DNA of 64,000 nt from Brachybacterium alimentarium (GCF_002332425.1 NZ_NRGS01000006.1:1-64000), one strand, 5' to 3'. Positions 8,971 to 19,354 are shown, counted from the first letter of the stretch. Numbers and translations: made by a program. The notes: generated by a model not told the origin, from the letters alone.

Positions 8971-11324
8971 CAGTGGTGACCCCCTCCGGCAAGGTCCTTC
9001 TCCGGGTGCTGGCCGAGATACTCGGTCCAGCGGCCCTGGAGCTCCTTCTCCGCCGGCGAGGCCACCATCCCGGACGGGGCGAAGTACTCGGACTCGACGT
9101 ACGGATCCTCGGTGTCCAGGATGTTGTGGCCACGCAGCGCCTGCAGGGTGCGCCAGAGCGAGACGATCATGACGATCACGGCGCACACCACGAACAGGAT
9201 CGACAGCGAGCCCTGCACGGCGGTGTTGAACACGACCGTCTGCATGTCCTCGACGTTGGTCGCCAGGCCCAGGCTGGTCTCCCCCGCGGCGAGCGCGTCG
9301 CGATAGGCGATGTGGTTCGCCCAGTAGCCCACCTGCGGGTCGCTGGAGAAGATCTTCAGCAGTGAGCCGTACACGGTGATCACGGCGGTGAAGAGCATGG
9401 GCACGGCGATCGTGAGCAGGATCCAGCGGTGGCCCTTACGGGCGAACACCACCAGGCAGATCGACAGGGCCACGGCCGCGAGCAGCTGGTTGGCGATGCC
9501 GAACAGCGGGAAGAGCGTATTGATCCCGCCGAGCGGGTCCATGACGCCCATCAGCAGGATCGAGCCCCATCCGGCCACCATCAGCGCGGTGGTGATCCAG
9601 GCGCCCACGCGCCAGGACGGGTCGCGGAAGCGCTCGTGCGCGCCGCCGAGGAGGTCGCCGAGCATGAAGCGGGCCACGCGGGTGCCGGCGTCGACGCTGG
9701 TGAGGATGAACAGCGCCTCGAACATGATGGCGAAGTGGTACCAGAACGCCATCATCCCGGCGCCGCCGACGACCTTGTGCATGATCCCCGCCAGACCCAC
9801 GGCGAGCGTGGGGGCTCCGCCGGTGCGCGAGACGATCGATGCCTCGCCGACGTCCTTCGCGGTCTGATCGAGAGTCGCGGCATCGACGTTCACACCGGTC
9901 AGGCCCAGGGAGTTCACGAACTGCGCAGCACCTTCGGCGGTGTTGCCGGTGGCGGCGCCCGAGGAGTTCATGGCGTAGTAGATGCCCTGGTCGATGGAGA
10001 CCGCGGCAACCAGCGCCATGATCGCCACGAAGGATTCCATGAGCATGCCGCCGTAGCCGATCATGCGGGCCTGGGACTCCTTCTCCACGAGCTTCGGGGT
10101 GGTGCCCGAGGAGATCATCGCGTGGAACCCGGACAGCGCCCCGCAGGCGATCGTCACGAACAGGAACGGGAACAGTGCGCCGGTGAACACGGGGCCGTCG
10201 GTGCGGGAGGCGAACTCGCTCATCGCGGGGGCCTCGATCACGGGCCGCACCACGACGATCGCGAGGGCCAGCATCACGATGGTGCCGATCTTCATGAAGG
10301 TCGAGAGATAGTCGCGCGGGGCGAGCAGCACCCACACCGGGAGCACCGCGGCGAGGAAGCCGTAGATGATGATCGCGACGGCGAGCCAGGTGCGCTCGAT
10401 GTCGAACAGCTCGCCGCCCCAGCCGGATTCGGCGACCCAGCGGCCGGAGATGATCGCGAGCAGCAGCAGCGCGCAGCCGATCACGGAGACCTCGAAGACC
10501 TTGCCCGGGCGGATGTAGCGCAGGTAGATGCCCATGAAGATGGCGATCGGGATGGTCAGCCCGACGCTCCAGACGCCCCAGGCGCTCTCGCCCAGCGCGT
10601 TGACCACGACCATCGCGAGGATCGCGACGATGATCAGCATGATCGACAGGGTCGCGATGAAGGCCGCGATGCCGCCGACGAGTCCCAGCTCGTCGCGGGC
10701 CATCTTGCCCAGCGAGCGTCCGCCGCGGCGCATGGAGATCACGAGCACCAGCAGGTCCTGCACGGCACCGGCGAGGATCACGCCGACGACGATCCAGATC
10801 GTGCCGGGCAGATAACCCATCTGGGCGGCGATGACGGGGCCCACGAGCGGCCCGGCGCCGGCGATCGCGGCGAAGTGGTGGCCGAACAGGATGCGGCGGT
10901 CGGTGGGGACGAAGTCCTTGCCGTCGTAGGCGTACTCGGCAGGGGTCGCGCGGCGGTTGTTCGGCCGCACCAGCTTGTCCTCGATGAACTTGCCGTAGAA
11001 GCGGTAGGCGATCAGGTAGGAGCACACGGCGGCGAACACGAACCAGATCGCGTTCACGTTCTCGCCGCGCCAGATCGCGACCATGAACCAGCCGGCGCCA
11101 CCCAGCAGGGCGATCACCGCCCACAGGGCGATCTTCGTCGGAGTCCAGCGCCTGTGCTCGCGCTCGTGCGCCGGGTCGACGACGGTGGGCGGCATGGTGG
11201 CTGCGGTGGTGGCCTCGGGGCCGGGTGAATCCGGTGCGCCGGGCGATCCGGGTGCGCCGGAACGGCCGGTGCCGGAGTCCGACGCGCCGGATGAGGGTGA
11301 GCCGGGGGCGGGCGTGCTGGGCAC
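8970..11324 (-). CDS. cstA: Carbon starvation protein CstA (pyruvate/peptide carrier)
   Basis: Polytopic membrane protein of 784 residues. The CstA fold is clear: AAVCSYLIAYRFYGKFIEDK, then GHHFAAIAGAGPLVGPVIAAQMGYLPG and SMRRGGRSLGKMARDE, followed by about 14 further hydrophobic segments. In enterobacteria CstA and its paralogue BtsT take up pyruvate, and peptides have also been proposed as substrates. I chose the GTG at 11324, behind a perfect AGGAGG site; the longer frame from 11390 would start in low-complexity sequence. Residues 1-50 are Pro/Gly/Ser-rich and probably cytoplasmic. Transcription runs away from the heptanucleotide repeat and the aldehyde dehydrogenase gene. Confidence 0.93.
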   Translation of the reverse strand: MPSTPAPGSPSSGASDSGTGRSGAPGSPGAPDSPGPEATTAATMPPTVVDPAHEREHRRWTPTKIALWAVIALLGGAGWFMVAIWRGENVNAIWFVFAAVCSYLIAYRFYGKFIEDKLVRPNNRRATPAEYAYDGKDFVPTDRRILFGHHFAAIAGAGPLVGPVIAAQMGYLPGTIWIVVGVILAGAVQDLLVLVISMRRGGRSLGKMARDELGLVGGIAAFIATLSIMLIIVAILAMVVVNALGESAWGVWSVGLTIPIAIFMGIYLRYIRPGKVFEVSVIGCALLLLAIISGRWVAESGWGGELFDIERTWLAVAIIIYGFLAAVLPVWVLLAPRDYLSTFMKIGTIVMLALAIVVVRPVIEAPAMSEFASRTDGPVFTGALFPFLFVTIACGALSGFHAMISSGTTPKLVEKESQARMIGYGGMLMESFVAIMALVAAVSIDQGIYYAMNSSGAATGNTAEGAAQFVNSLGLTGVNVDAATLDQTAKDVGEASIVSRTGGAPTLAVGLAGIMHKVVGGAGMMAFWYHFAIMFEALFILTSVDAGTRVARFMLGDLLGGAHERFRDPSWRVGAWITTALMVAGWGSILLMGVMDPLGGINTLFPLFGIANQLLAAVALSICLVVFARKGHRWILLTIAVPMLFTAVITVYGSLLKIFSSDPQVGYWANHIAYRDALAAGETSLGLATNVEDMQTVVFNTAVQGSLSILFVVCAVIVMIVSLWRTLQALRGHNILDTEDPYVESEYFAPSGMVASPAEKELQGRWTEYLGQHPEKDLAGGGHH

Positions 11325-11444
11325 GGGGATCCTCCTGGATCGACGTTGACCTGGGGAAGGCGAGGAGCAGGGATGCTGCCGCCGTGCCATGGCGCCGGGT
11401 GGCAGCGGGAACCGATGCTACGCCTTCGCCGACGCCCCGACGTA

Positions 11445-11526
11445 CACAGGGCACAGGGCACAGGGCACAGGGCACAGGGCACAGGGCACAGGGCACAGGG
11501 CACAGGGCACAGGGCACAGGGCACAG
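11445..11526. repeat. Heptanucleotide tandem repeat (CACAGGG, about 11.7 copies)
   Basis: An uninterrupted, error-free array of the 7-bp unit CACAGGG in the 306-bp gap between the divergent cstA and aldehyde dehydrogenase genes. It lies about 120 bp upstream of cstA and 105 bp upstream of the dehydrogenase start. A perfect short repeat of this length is prone to slipped-strand change, so copy number may vary between isolates. Apart from it and the palindrome at 11580, the gap shows only the two ribosome sites. Confidence 0.95.
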
Positions 11527-11579
11527 GCATGGTCGTCGAACCGTCCGGTCGCGACCACCGCTCCCCTGCACCCCCTCCG

Positions 11580-11593
11580 TGCACCGGGGTGCA
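11580..11593. promoter_or_regulatory. Palindrome TGCACC-GG-GGTGCA upstream of aldehyde dehydrogenase
   Basis: Six-base arms around GG, ending 37 bp before the dehydrogenase ATG. CAGACT at 11592-11597 overlaps it and could be a -10 box. The same arms around CG recur at 26614 between the EIIA and SorC genes, so both may bind one regulator. The protein is unknown. Confidence 0.45.
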
Positions 11594-11630
11594 GACTGGG
11601 GGAACCATCCGTCGATCGAGGAGGAACACC

Positions 11631-13118
<1,488 letters not shown>

Positions 13119-13335
13119 GCGGGCATCGCCCGGAGGATCTCCCGATCGCCCAGGTGGCACCGTGAAAGCGCTCGCCGACCCGACGACGACGAGCACATGA
13201 ACTCGCGTTGACCGATTCACATCGATCTGCGCGGATCGGTTGCGAGGTGCGTCACAGCCCGATACGGTCGCCGAGGAACCCTTCCCTCACCCTGCCGCCG
13301 GCGCTCCTCCGTGCACGGCGCATCTAGGAGCCGAC

Positions 13336-14319
13336 GTGCGCACCCTTTATCGCTCGATGACCGTCCTGTCCACCCTGGCCCTCGCCTCCGCCGGCGTCGC
13401 CCTCGGAGCCGGTTCGGCCTCCGCAGGGCTGACCACCTCCTGCGAAGGCGATGCCTCCGATACGACTGTCCCCGGCGAGCTCGTGGTCAAGGAGGGCAAC
13501 TCCTGCGTGCTCGACTCCGTGACCATCAACGGGTCGGTCGAGGTCCAGGCGGGCGCCGATCTGCTGATCACCAACTCGAGCGTGGCCGAGGGCGTCGAGG
13601 TGGCCGCCGACGGCTACTTCGACTCCACCGGCTCCGAGGTCGCGGGCGACGTCACCTCCACCGCCGGCTACGGCGTGTACCTCGACGAGACCGCCGTGGA
13701 CGGCGCCTACACGGGCGACGCCGGCGAGGGCGCCGATCCGTTCCTCTACTCCTACGACTCCTCGATCGCGGGCGAGGTGACCGTCGGTCAGGGTCTCGTG
13801 CACCTCCAGACCGTGAACGTGGGCGGGCCCGTCTCCACTGAGGGCGCCCTCTACACGGACATCGTCGATTCCACCCTCGCTGACGACCTCACCGTCAGCG
13901 GCAACGCCGAGGGCGCCACCTTCTGCGGCAGCGAGGTCGACGGTGCGTCGACCTTCACTGGCAACACGGGCGTGCAGATCGGTACCGGCGGCGCCATCAT
14001 CGACTGCGAGGACGGCAACTACTTCGGCTCGGACCTGACGGTCTCCGACAACACCGACGGCGTGGACGTCTCCTCCACCATCATCCGCGGCGCGCTCTCC
14101 GGTGAGGGCAACGACCCGGCCCCGACCGGCAGCGACCTCCGCGTGCGCGGTGAGGTGAGCGGCCAGTTCGTCGACCTCTCGCCGGCATCGCAGAAGATGT
14201 CCCTCAAGGCCCAGTCCGCCGTGGAGAGCCACTCCTCGACCCTCGACACCAAGCGCGATGAGCGTCGCGCCGTCGCCGAGGAGCAGGCCGAGCTCTCCGG
14301 TCCCGCGAACCTGGGCTGA
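13336..14319 (+). CDS. Secreted beta-solenoid-like protein of unknown function
   Basis: Protein of 327 residues with a signal peptide (positive start, hydrophobic core to about residue 28, then SASAG) and an acidic mature part rich in Gly, Val, Asp and Ser. Short recurring strands such as GSVEVQAGADLLITNS and GVEVAADGYFDSTG alternate with polar turns, the rhythm of a right-handed beta-solenoid as in polymer-forming or carbohydrate-binding surface proteins. Two cysteines follow the signal peptide. The GTG at 13336 has a TAGGAG site 5 nt upstream. I recognise no family; a cell-surface structural role is an inference. Confidence 0.75.
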   Translation: MRTLYRSMTVLSTLALASAGVALGAGSASAGLTTSCEGDASDTTVPGELVVKEGNSCVLDSVTINGSVEVQAGADLLITNSSVAEGVEVAADGYFDSTGSEVAGDVTSTAGYGVYLDETAVDGAYTGDAGEGADPFLYSYDSSIAGEVTVGQGLVHLQTVNVGGPVSTEGALYTDIVDSTLADDLTVSGNAEGATFCGSEVDGASTFTGNTGVQIGTGGAIIDCEDGNYFGSDLTVSDNTDGVDVSSTIIRGALSGEGNDPAPTGSDLRVRGEVSGQFVDLSPASQKMSLKAQSAVESHSSTLDTKRDERRAVAEEQAELSGPANLG

Positions 14320-14324
14320 TCCGG

Positions 14325-14353
14325 GCGCCTGCCCCGCATCCCGGGGCAGGCGC
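14325..14353 (+). terminator. GC-rich terminator hairpin after the secreted protein gene
   Basis: Perfect 12-bp arms 14325-14336 and 14342-14353 with a 5-nt loop begin 6 bp after the stop codon. There is no T-run, as is common for actinobacterial terminators. Confidence 0.75.
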
Positions 14354-14426
14354 GCGGCAGGTCCCACCGGTGCCCGCTGCAGCGGGACCGGCCGCGAGCT
14401 GGGCCGGTCCCGCATAGGCTTCGGCC

Positions 14427-14747
14427 ATGGGCACCACCATCTACCTCACCGGCGAGTCCAAGGCCCCCAGCAACAATCCGATCACCGAGCAGTGGGGATT
14501 GTTCTTCATCGGCCTCATCGTCGATACTGAGACCCACGTCATCCGCGAAGCGGACTGCACCGCCATGCTGTCCCTCACCGTCGAGTTCGTCCGCGAGCTG
14601 CTGGTAGGGCGTTCGCTGCTCGAGGATGACGCGCTGGTGGAATCGATCACCGACAGGTACCACGGGTCCTCGCAGAGGGCGCTCGCCACGGCAGTGCGCA
14701 ACGCCGCCGCGAAGTACCGCGACTTGTCGGCCGGTGCCGCCGTCTAA
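14427..14747 (+). CDS. DUF3870 domain protein
   Basis: Protein of 106 residues matching the DUF3870 pattern: a TGESKAP-like opening, GLFFIGLIVDTETHVIREADC, then FVRELLVGRSL and a closing RYHGSSQRALATAVRNA helix. The biochemical role of the family is not established; members often neighbour transporter or amidohydrolase genes. The ATG at 14427 lies 6 nt after TAGGCT (14415-14420), so the mRNA is probably leaderless. A strong U-tailed terminator follows, so it is probably transcribed apart from the downstream DUF819-epimerase genes despite facing the same way. Confidence 0.8.
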   Translation: MGTTIYLTGESKAPSNNPITEQWGLFFIGLIVDTETHVIREADCTAMLSLTVEFVRELLVGRSLLEDDALVESITDRYHGSSQRALATAVRNAAAKYRDLSAGAAV

Positions 14748-14796
14748 CTCCATACCCGCCACCGTCAGCCCGGAACCTCACCGAACCGGATCCCGT

Positions 14797-14855
14797 CGGA
14801 AGCACGCAGGCCACGTCTCCTGGAGACGTCGGTCCGCCGTGCTTCCGATTTTTTT
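14797..14855 (+). terminator. Classical rho-independent terminator with seven-T tail
   Basis: Outer arms CGGAAGCACG (14797-14806) and CGTGCTTCCG (14838-14847), inner arms ACGTCTCC and GGAGACGT, then seven Ts at 14849-14855. It is the only U-tailed terminator I find in the window. It ends the DUF3870 transcript or, if conditional, could act as an attenuator before the DUF819 gene 50 bp downstream. Confidence 0.92.
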
Positions 14856-14905
14856 ATCCCCGGATGGCGGCGCCACCGACCACCCCTCACCGAGGAGATC
14901 TCCCG

Positions 14906-16057
14906 ATGATCACCAACGGCCTGCTCATGCTCGGCGTCCTGCTGGCGCTGTCATGCGTGCTGATCGTGCTCGAGCGCACGACCGGCTGGAAACTGTTCAA
15001 ATTCGTGCCCGGCATGGTGCTGATGTACCTGCTGTGCGCCACGCTCAACTCGTTCGGCGTGTTCGGCGACGACGACGCCACCCGCGCACCGATCGAGCAG
15101 GTCAAGGACGTGCTGCTGCCGGCGATGATCTTCCTGTTCCTGTTCGGCTGCGATCTGCGAAAGATCATCAGGCTCGGCCCCAAGCTGCTGCTGACCTTCT
15201 TCGTCGCCGCCCTCTCGCTGACCGTCGGCATGATCGGCGTGTACGCCGTGTTCCAGGGCTTCCTGCACAGCGAGGCCTGGAAGGTGTTCGGTGCGCTGCT
15301 CGCCTCCTGGACCGGAGGCAGTGCCAACATGGTCGCGGTGCAGGACATCCTGCAGGCGCCCGAGTCGATCTTCGGCTACGCGCTGATCACCGACACGCTC
15401 GGCTACTCCGTGTGGCTGATGCTGATGTTCGCCTCCGTCGCCGTCTCCCCGCGGTTCAACAAGTGGACCAAGGCGGACACGTCCTACCTCGAGGTCCACG
15501 AGGGCGCCTTCGACCAGGAGAAGAAGCCGGTCACCACGGCATCGCTGGCGATCGTGGTGTTCGGGTCGATCTTCGTCTCCACCCTCTCGATCTGGGTGGG
15601 CGAGCTGCTCCCGGAGTGGGGCGAGGTCGTCAACGCCACTACCTGGACCATCCTCATCGTCTCCGTGCTGGGTCTGCTCGTGGCCCTCACCCCGCTCGGG
15701 GAGACCGCCGGCTCCAGCGAGGTCGCCGGACTGATGCTGTTCGTGGTGATCGGGCAGATCGCCTCGGGCTCGGACTTCACCGCGATCACCCAGGCCCCGA
15801 TCTACCTGGTCATGGGCGCGCTGGTCCTGCTCATCCACGCCGCGATCATGGTGGTGTACGCCAAGCTCACCAAGACCGAGCTCTTCTCTCTGGCCGTGGC
15901 CTCGACCGCGAACGTCGGCGGCATCGCCTCGGCGCCCGTCGTCGCCGCCGCCTTCAACCGCCAGCTGGTACCCGTCGGCGTGCTGTTCGCGCTGATCGGC
16001 TCGTTCATGGGCACGTTCGTGGGTCTCATGGCCGCCCAGCTGATGGCGGCGCTGTGA
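14906..16057 (+). CDS. DUF819 family membrane protein (putative transporter)
   Basis: Membrane protein of 383 residues with about ten hydrophobic segments. Family marks include FLFGCDLRKIIRLGPK, ASWTGGSANMVAVQ in the first half and ASTANVGGIASAPVVA in the second, an internally repeated carrier-like layout. The ATG at 14906 follows GAGGAGATC; the in-frame ATG at 14864 lies just after the terminator. The stop overlaps the start of the epimerase gene (GTGA), so the two are translationally coupled. DUF819 (YjcL-type) members are of unproven function; import of murein peptides is my inference from context. Confidence 0.85.
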   Translation: MITNGLLMLGVLLALSCVLIVLERTTGWKLFKFVPGMVLMYLLCATLNSFGVFGDDDATRAPIEQVKDVLLPAMIFLFLFGCDLRKIIRLGPKLLLTFFVAALSLTVGMIGVYAVFQGFLHSEAWKVFGALLASWTGGSANMVAVQDILQAPESIFGYALITDTLGYSVWLMLMFASVAVSPRFNKWTKADTSYLEVHEGAFDQEKKPVTTASLAIVVFGSIFVSTLSIWVGELLPEWGEVVNATTWTILIVSVLGLLVALTPLGETAGSSEVAGLMLFVVIGQIASGSDFTAITQAPIYLVMGALVLLIHAAIMVVYAKLTKTELFSLAVASTANVGGIASAPVVAAAFNRQLVPVGVLFALIGSFMGTFVGLMAAQLMAAL

Positions 16058-17325
16058 GCGGGCAGCCAGGGCCTGAGCACCTCGATGAGCCGCTCGTCGT
16101 CGTCGCGGTGCGCCGGCATCGCCATCGGGCCCCGCTGCTTCGCCCCTTCGTCACCGCTGCGCGGCGCACGGAGGCCGTGGAGTACGTGGTCGCCGAGGTG
16201 GAGCTGGCCGACGGCACGATCGGGCAGGGCAGCGCAGCGGAGACCGTCGCGATCACCGGGGAATCGGCCGACACGATCGAGGCAGCTCTGGAGGGCCCGC
16301 TGCGCGCAGCGATCCAGGGCCGTACCGGCACGATCGTGGAGCTGTCCGCCCGGGTCGCCGGCGCGCTCGAGGGCTCCACGAGTGCGAAGGCCGCGCTCGA
16401 GATCGCGCTGCACGACGCCTGGGCCAAGGCCCTCGATGCTCCGCTGGTGGAGCTGCTGGGCGGCCGGCTCACCGATGGCCTGCTCAACGACATGACCATC
16501 TCGTTGGAGGATCCGGAGGTGATGGCCGGGCATGCCCGCGAGGCCGTCGCCGGCGGAGAGCAGATCCTGAAGATCAAGCTCGGCCACGACATCTCCGAGG
16601 ATCGCGAGCGTCTGGCCGCCGTGGTGGCCGCCGTGCCCGACGTCCGCCTGCGGCTCGACGCCAATCAGGGCTGGGGGCCGGAGCAGGCGATCGACATCAT
16701 CACCGGTTTCCTGGCCGACGGCCTGCCGATCGACCTGGTCGAGCAGCCCGTGGCGGCCGCGAACATCGAGGGCCTCGCCCGCGTGACCGCTGCGGTGGAC
16801 GTGCCGATCATGGCCGACGAAGCCGTCTGGAACGCCGAGGACGCCCATCGTCTGGTCGAGTCCGGCGCCGCGGACCTGCTGAACATCAAGCTCGCCAAGA
16901 CGGGCGGGCTGCGCGGAGCCCTGGAGATCGCGGACGTCGCCCAGAAGGCCGGGGTGGAGTGCATGGTCGGCGCCATGATGGAGCCCCGCATCTCGATCAC
17001 CGCGGCAGCCCACCTCGCCGTCGCGCATCCGGCGATCACGATGATCGACCTGGATCCGCCGTTCTGGTTCGCGTCCGACGAACCCGCCGGCGGGTACACG
17101 CAGGAGAACGGCTGGTTCCGTCTGGCGGGCGGGCCGGGCCTCGGGCTCGAGCTGCTCGCCGCCGACGTCGACCCGGCTGACGCCGATCTCGTCCCGACCC
17201 ACCCGGTTGGACTTTCGGCCGGTGCAGAACCGTCGGCCGCCGTAGAACCATCGGACCCGTCGGGCCACTCGAACCCGTCGAACCCGTCGAACCTGTCGGA
17301 CCCTCGCGCAGGAGGTGGTAGGTGA
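16054..17325 (+). CDS. Dipeptide epimerase (L-Ala-D/L-Glu epimerase-like, enolase superfamily)
   Basis: Protein of 423 residues with the mandelate racemase/muconate lactonizing fold. Catalytic and metal residues are visible: Lys173/Lys175 in KIKLG, metal ligands Asp202 (DANQ), Glu230 (VEQP) and Asp255 (ADE), Lys279/Lys282 in NIKLAKTGG, and an Asp332-x-Asp334 pair (MIDLDPP) that marks the L-Ala-D/L-Glu epimerase group, where it grips the substrate amine. Such enzymes convert murein-derived L-Ala-D-Glu so that it can be degraded. The GTG at 16054 overlaps the upstream stop. Beyond about residue 385 the tail is repetitive Ser/Pro/Asn sequence absent from the fold. An NlpC/P60 gene follows, recalling the ykfB-ykfC order. 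Confidence 0.85.
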   Translation: MSGQPGPEHLDEPLVVVAVRRHRHRAPLLRPFVTAARRTEAVEYVVAEVELADGTIGQGSAAETVAITGESADTIEAALEGPLRAAIQGRTGTIVELSARVAGALEGSTSAKAALEIALHDAWAKALDAPLVELLGGRLTDGLLNDMTISLEDPEVMAGHAREAVAGGEQILKIKLGHDISEDRERLAAVVAAVPDVRLRLDANQGWGPEQAIDIITGFLADGLPIDLVEQPVAAANIEGLARVTAAVDVPIMADEAVWNAEDAHRLVESGAADLLNIKLAKTGGLRGALEIADVAQKAGVECMVGAMMEPRISITAAAHLAVAHPAITMIDLDPPFWFASDEPAGGYTQENGWFRLAGGPGLGLELLAADVDPADADLVPTHPVGLSAGAEPSAAVEPSDPSGHSNPSNPSNLSDPRAGGGR

Positions 17326-17441
17326 GCGACAGAGACGGCCCGTCGCCCGGCGCTGCCGGGCGCCGGACCCGCTTCCCCGCATGACCTGTGCATCCGTCAT
17401 CTGATGCCCCGCACGCGTCGGGGCACGTCGAAGGAGATCCC

Positions 17442-18569
17442 ATGTCCTTGCACGTTCCCGAACCCCAGCTGACCCGACGCGGCGGCCTGCGCCTGGCTGC
17501 GACCGGCACCGCCGGACTCGCCGTCGCCGGCGTCGCTGCCATGGCCCCTGCGGCGATGTCCGCGCCTGCGAGGGCCGACGCTCCTGCCGGACACCCGCGG
17601 AATCAGCCCGCACCGGGCGCCGATCTCGCGCCGGGCGACACCGCCCATGTCGCCGTCACCGCGACCACGTTGTGGGTGGAACCGGACAGCGCCCGGCCCG
17701 ACGTCGATGCCCCGTCGCTCACCAACCCCGTCGACCTCGACGCCTGGAACGCGAACATGGAGGACACCGAGACTCGACGCTGGCTGACCGGCGAGCTCGA
17801 GACGCAGGCCGTTCTCGGCAGCGAGGTGATCGTCGATGAGATCGACGGCGACTGGGCGCACGTGGTGGTCACCGCACAGGGCACCCCGCGCGACCCACGC
17901 GGCTACCCGGGCTGGGTGCCGACGGTGCACCTGGTGGCGGACGAAGGCTTCGCCCATCGCGCCGCCGCATCGCCCACGGCGACCGTCACGGCGCTGACCA
18001 GCACACTCACCGGGACGCCGTCCGGGAACCACCCGAGCATCGACGTCTCCTTCGACACGGTCCTGCCGGTGCTGGGGCGGACCGGGAAGGCCGTGCGCGT
18101 GGCCGTACCCGGCGGTCGACCCGCCTACCTCCCGAAGGACGATGTCGTGGTGCGCGAGCAGGGCGAGGAGCCGCCGCTGCCCACTGCCGAGGACATCGTC
18201 GCCACCGGCGAGCGGTTCCTCGGGCTGCGCTATCTGTGGGCGGGGGTGAGCGCGTACGGCTTCGACTGCTCCGGCTACACGTACACGCTGTTCCACCATC
18301 ACGGCATCGCGATCGACCGCGACGCCGGGGACCAGATGAACCATTCGGGTCTGGACCCGGTGGAGCGCGAGGACCTCCAGCGCGGCGACCTCGTGTTCTT
18401 TGCGACCGAGCCCGGTGGCGATTCGATCCGCCACGTCGCCCTCTACCTCGGGGACGACCAGATCATGCAGGCCCCCAACGCCGAGCGCAGCGTCGAGATC
18501 ATGTCGCTCACCGAGTACGACCCGACCGGAGAATACGCCGGCGCCCGGCGTGTTCAGCTCGCCGACTGA
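17442..18569 (+). CDS. Exported NlpC/P60 cell-wall endopeptidase (YkfC-like)
   Basis: Protein of 375 residues. The N-terminus has a twin-arginine-like TRRGGLRLA followed by a hydrophobic stretch and an Ala-rich cleavage zone, so export is expected. The middle resembles bacterial SH3 domains (GDWAHVVVTAQG, YPGWVP) and the C-terminal third is NlpC/P60 with Cys276 in FDCSGYTYTLF and His331 in IRHVALYLG. The SH3-SH3-NlpC arrangement matches gamma-D-glutamyl-diamino acid endopeptidases of the YkfC type. The ATG at 17442 follows AAGGAG. It lies 116 bp after the epimerase gene and probably acts in the same peptide-salvage process. Confidence 0.87.
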   Translation: MSLHVPEPQLTRRGGLRLAATGTAGLAVAGVAAMAPAAMSAPARADAPAGHPRNQPAPGADLAPGDTAHVAVTATTLWVEPDSARPDVDAPSLTNPVDLDAWNANMEDTETRRWLTGELETQAVLGSEVIVDEIDGDWAHVVVTAQGTPRDPRGYPGWVPTVHLVADEGFAHRAAASPTATVTALTSTLTGTPSGNHPSIDVSFDTVLPVLGRTGKAVRVAVPGGRPAYLPKDDVVVREQGEEPPLPTAEDIVATGERFLGLRYLWAGVSAYGFDCSGYTYTLFHHHGIAIDRDAGDQMNHSGLDPVEREDLQRGDLVFFATEPGGDSIRHVALYLGDDQIMQAPNAERSVEIMSLTEYDPTGEYAGARRVQLAD

Positions 18570-18631
18570 CCACCGGGGCCCGGCCCGGCGGGTTCAGCTC
18601 GCCGACTGACCGTCTGGGCCCGGACCCGGAC
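18552..18631. repeat. Two imperfect 40-bp direct repeats spanning a stop codon
   Basis: GTTCAGCTCGCCGACTGAC at 18552-18570, which includes the stop codon of the NlpC/P60 gene, recurs at 18592-18610; the following GGGCCCGG parts also match. This is a tandem duplication of the gene's 3' end. Confidence 0.85.
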
Positions 18632-18751
18632 CGGCGGTGCGTCGGATGCACGGTCTGCGTCGTCAGCCGACCGTGCAGCCGAGCTCGCCGCTCGCCCTGT
18701 CAGCCGGTCCCGTCAATCGGCCCTGTCATTCGACCGTGTCAGTCGGTCCCA

Positions 18752-19354
18752 TCAGTCGACGATGAGGTCGTACCGGAACGGGTGGAAGTTGTCGAGGCCG
18801 TCGTACGGGTAGGCCGCTGTGCGGGACGTGGTGCCACCGGCACCGTAGGACTGCTCGAGCACGTTGTACCCGCCGTCGACCCATCCGTTGAACAGCACCA
18901 CGTGCCCGACGCCGCCCTCGGAATCGGCGTTCTTCTGGAGGATGAAGTCGCCCGGGAGCAGGTCGCCCTTGGAGATCGCGTGCGAGATCTCGTAGCCGCC
19001 GTCGGGATGCAGGGTCTCGGTGGTCAGACCGGTCGGGTTGTCGTCGAAGCGGGCTGCCAGGGCCATCGAGACGAAGCCGGAGCAGTCCATGCGCCAGAGG
19101 ATGTCCTGATCCTCCTCCGGACCGATATCGAAGTTCTCCATGCTGTACGCGCGGGGATCGTCGACCCAGAACATCGCGCGCTCGATGACCTCGTCGCGCG
19201 AGATCTTCTCGTTGAAGCCGGGCACCGGGGCCGCCGAGGCGGACGGCGCGAACACGGTCGGGACGGCGGCGCCGGTCACAGCCGCCGCACCGGCGACGCC
19301 GAGGCCGCGGAAGAACGTCCGACGGGAGTGCGGGGAGAGTTCCTGATCAGTCAC
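18752..19354 (-). CDS. Tat-exported NlpC/P60-like amidase
   Basis: Protein of 200 residues. Its start has SRRTFFRGLG (twin arginine followed by hydrophobic residues) and ASAAP near residue 42 as a likely cleavage site. The mature part carries Cys91 in RMDCSGFVSMAL and His151 in GGVGHVVLFNGW, the Cys/His pair of NlpC/P60-like enzymes. It is short, with no SH3 or binding domain, so it may be a small secreted peptidoglycan or peptide amidase. The start codon at 19354 is GTG after CGGAGG. An AT-rich stretch with TAAAAT (19504-19499) upstream could be the -10 box. Confidence 0.78.
   Translation of the reverse strand: MTDQELSPHSRRTFFRGLGVAGAAAVTGAAVPTVFAPSASAAPVPGFNEKISRDEVIERAMFWVDDPRAYSMENFDIGPEEDQDILWRMDCSGFVSMALAARFDDNPTGLTTETLHPDGGYEISHAISKGDLLPGDFILQKNADSEGGVGHVVLFNGWVDGGYNVLEQSYGAGGTTSRTAAYPYDGLDNFHPFRYDLIVD

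Noticed and set aside
13155-13175. LacI-like TGAAAGCGCT sequence after the aldehyde dehydrogenase gene
   Set aside because: Only half of the palindrome is conserved and it is more than 150 bp from the next start, without promoter boxes.
14626-16053. A plus-strand frame running in-frame into the epimerase gene, which could suggest a larger fusion protein
   Set aside because: The upstream part overlaps the DUF819 gene in another frame and has antisense-like composition; the GTG at 16054 is the natural start.
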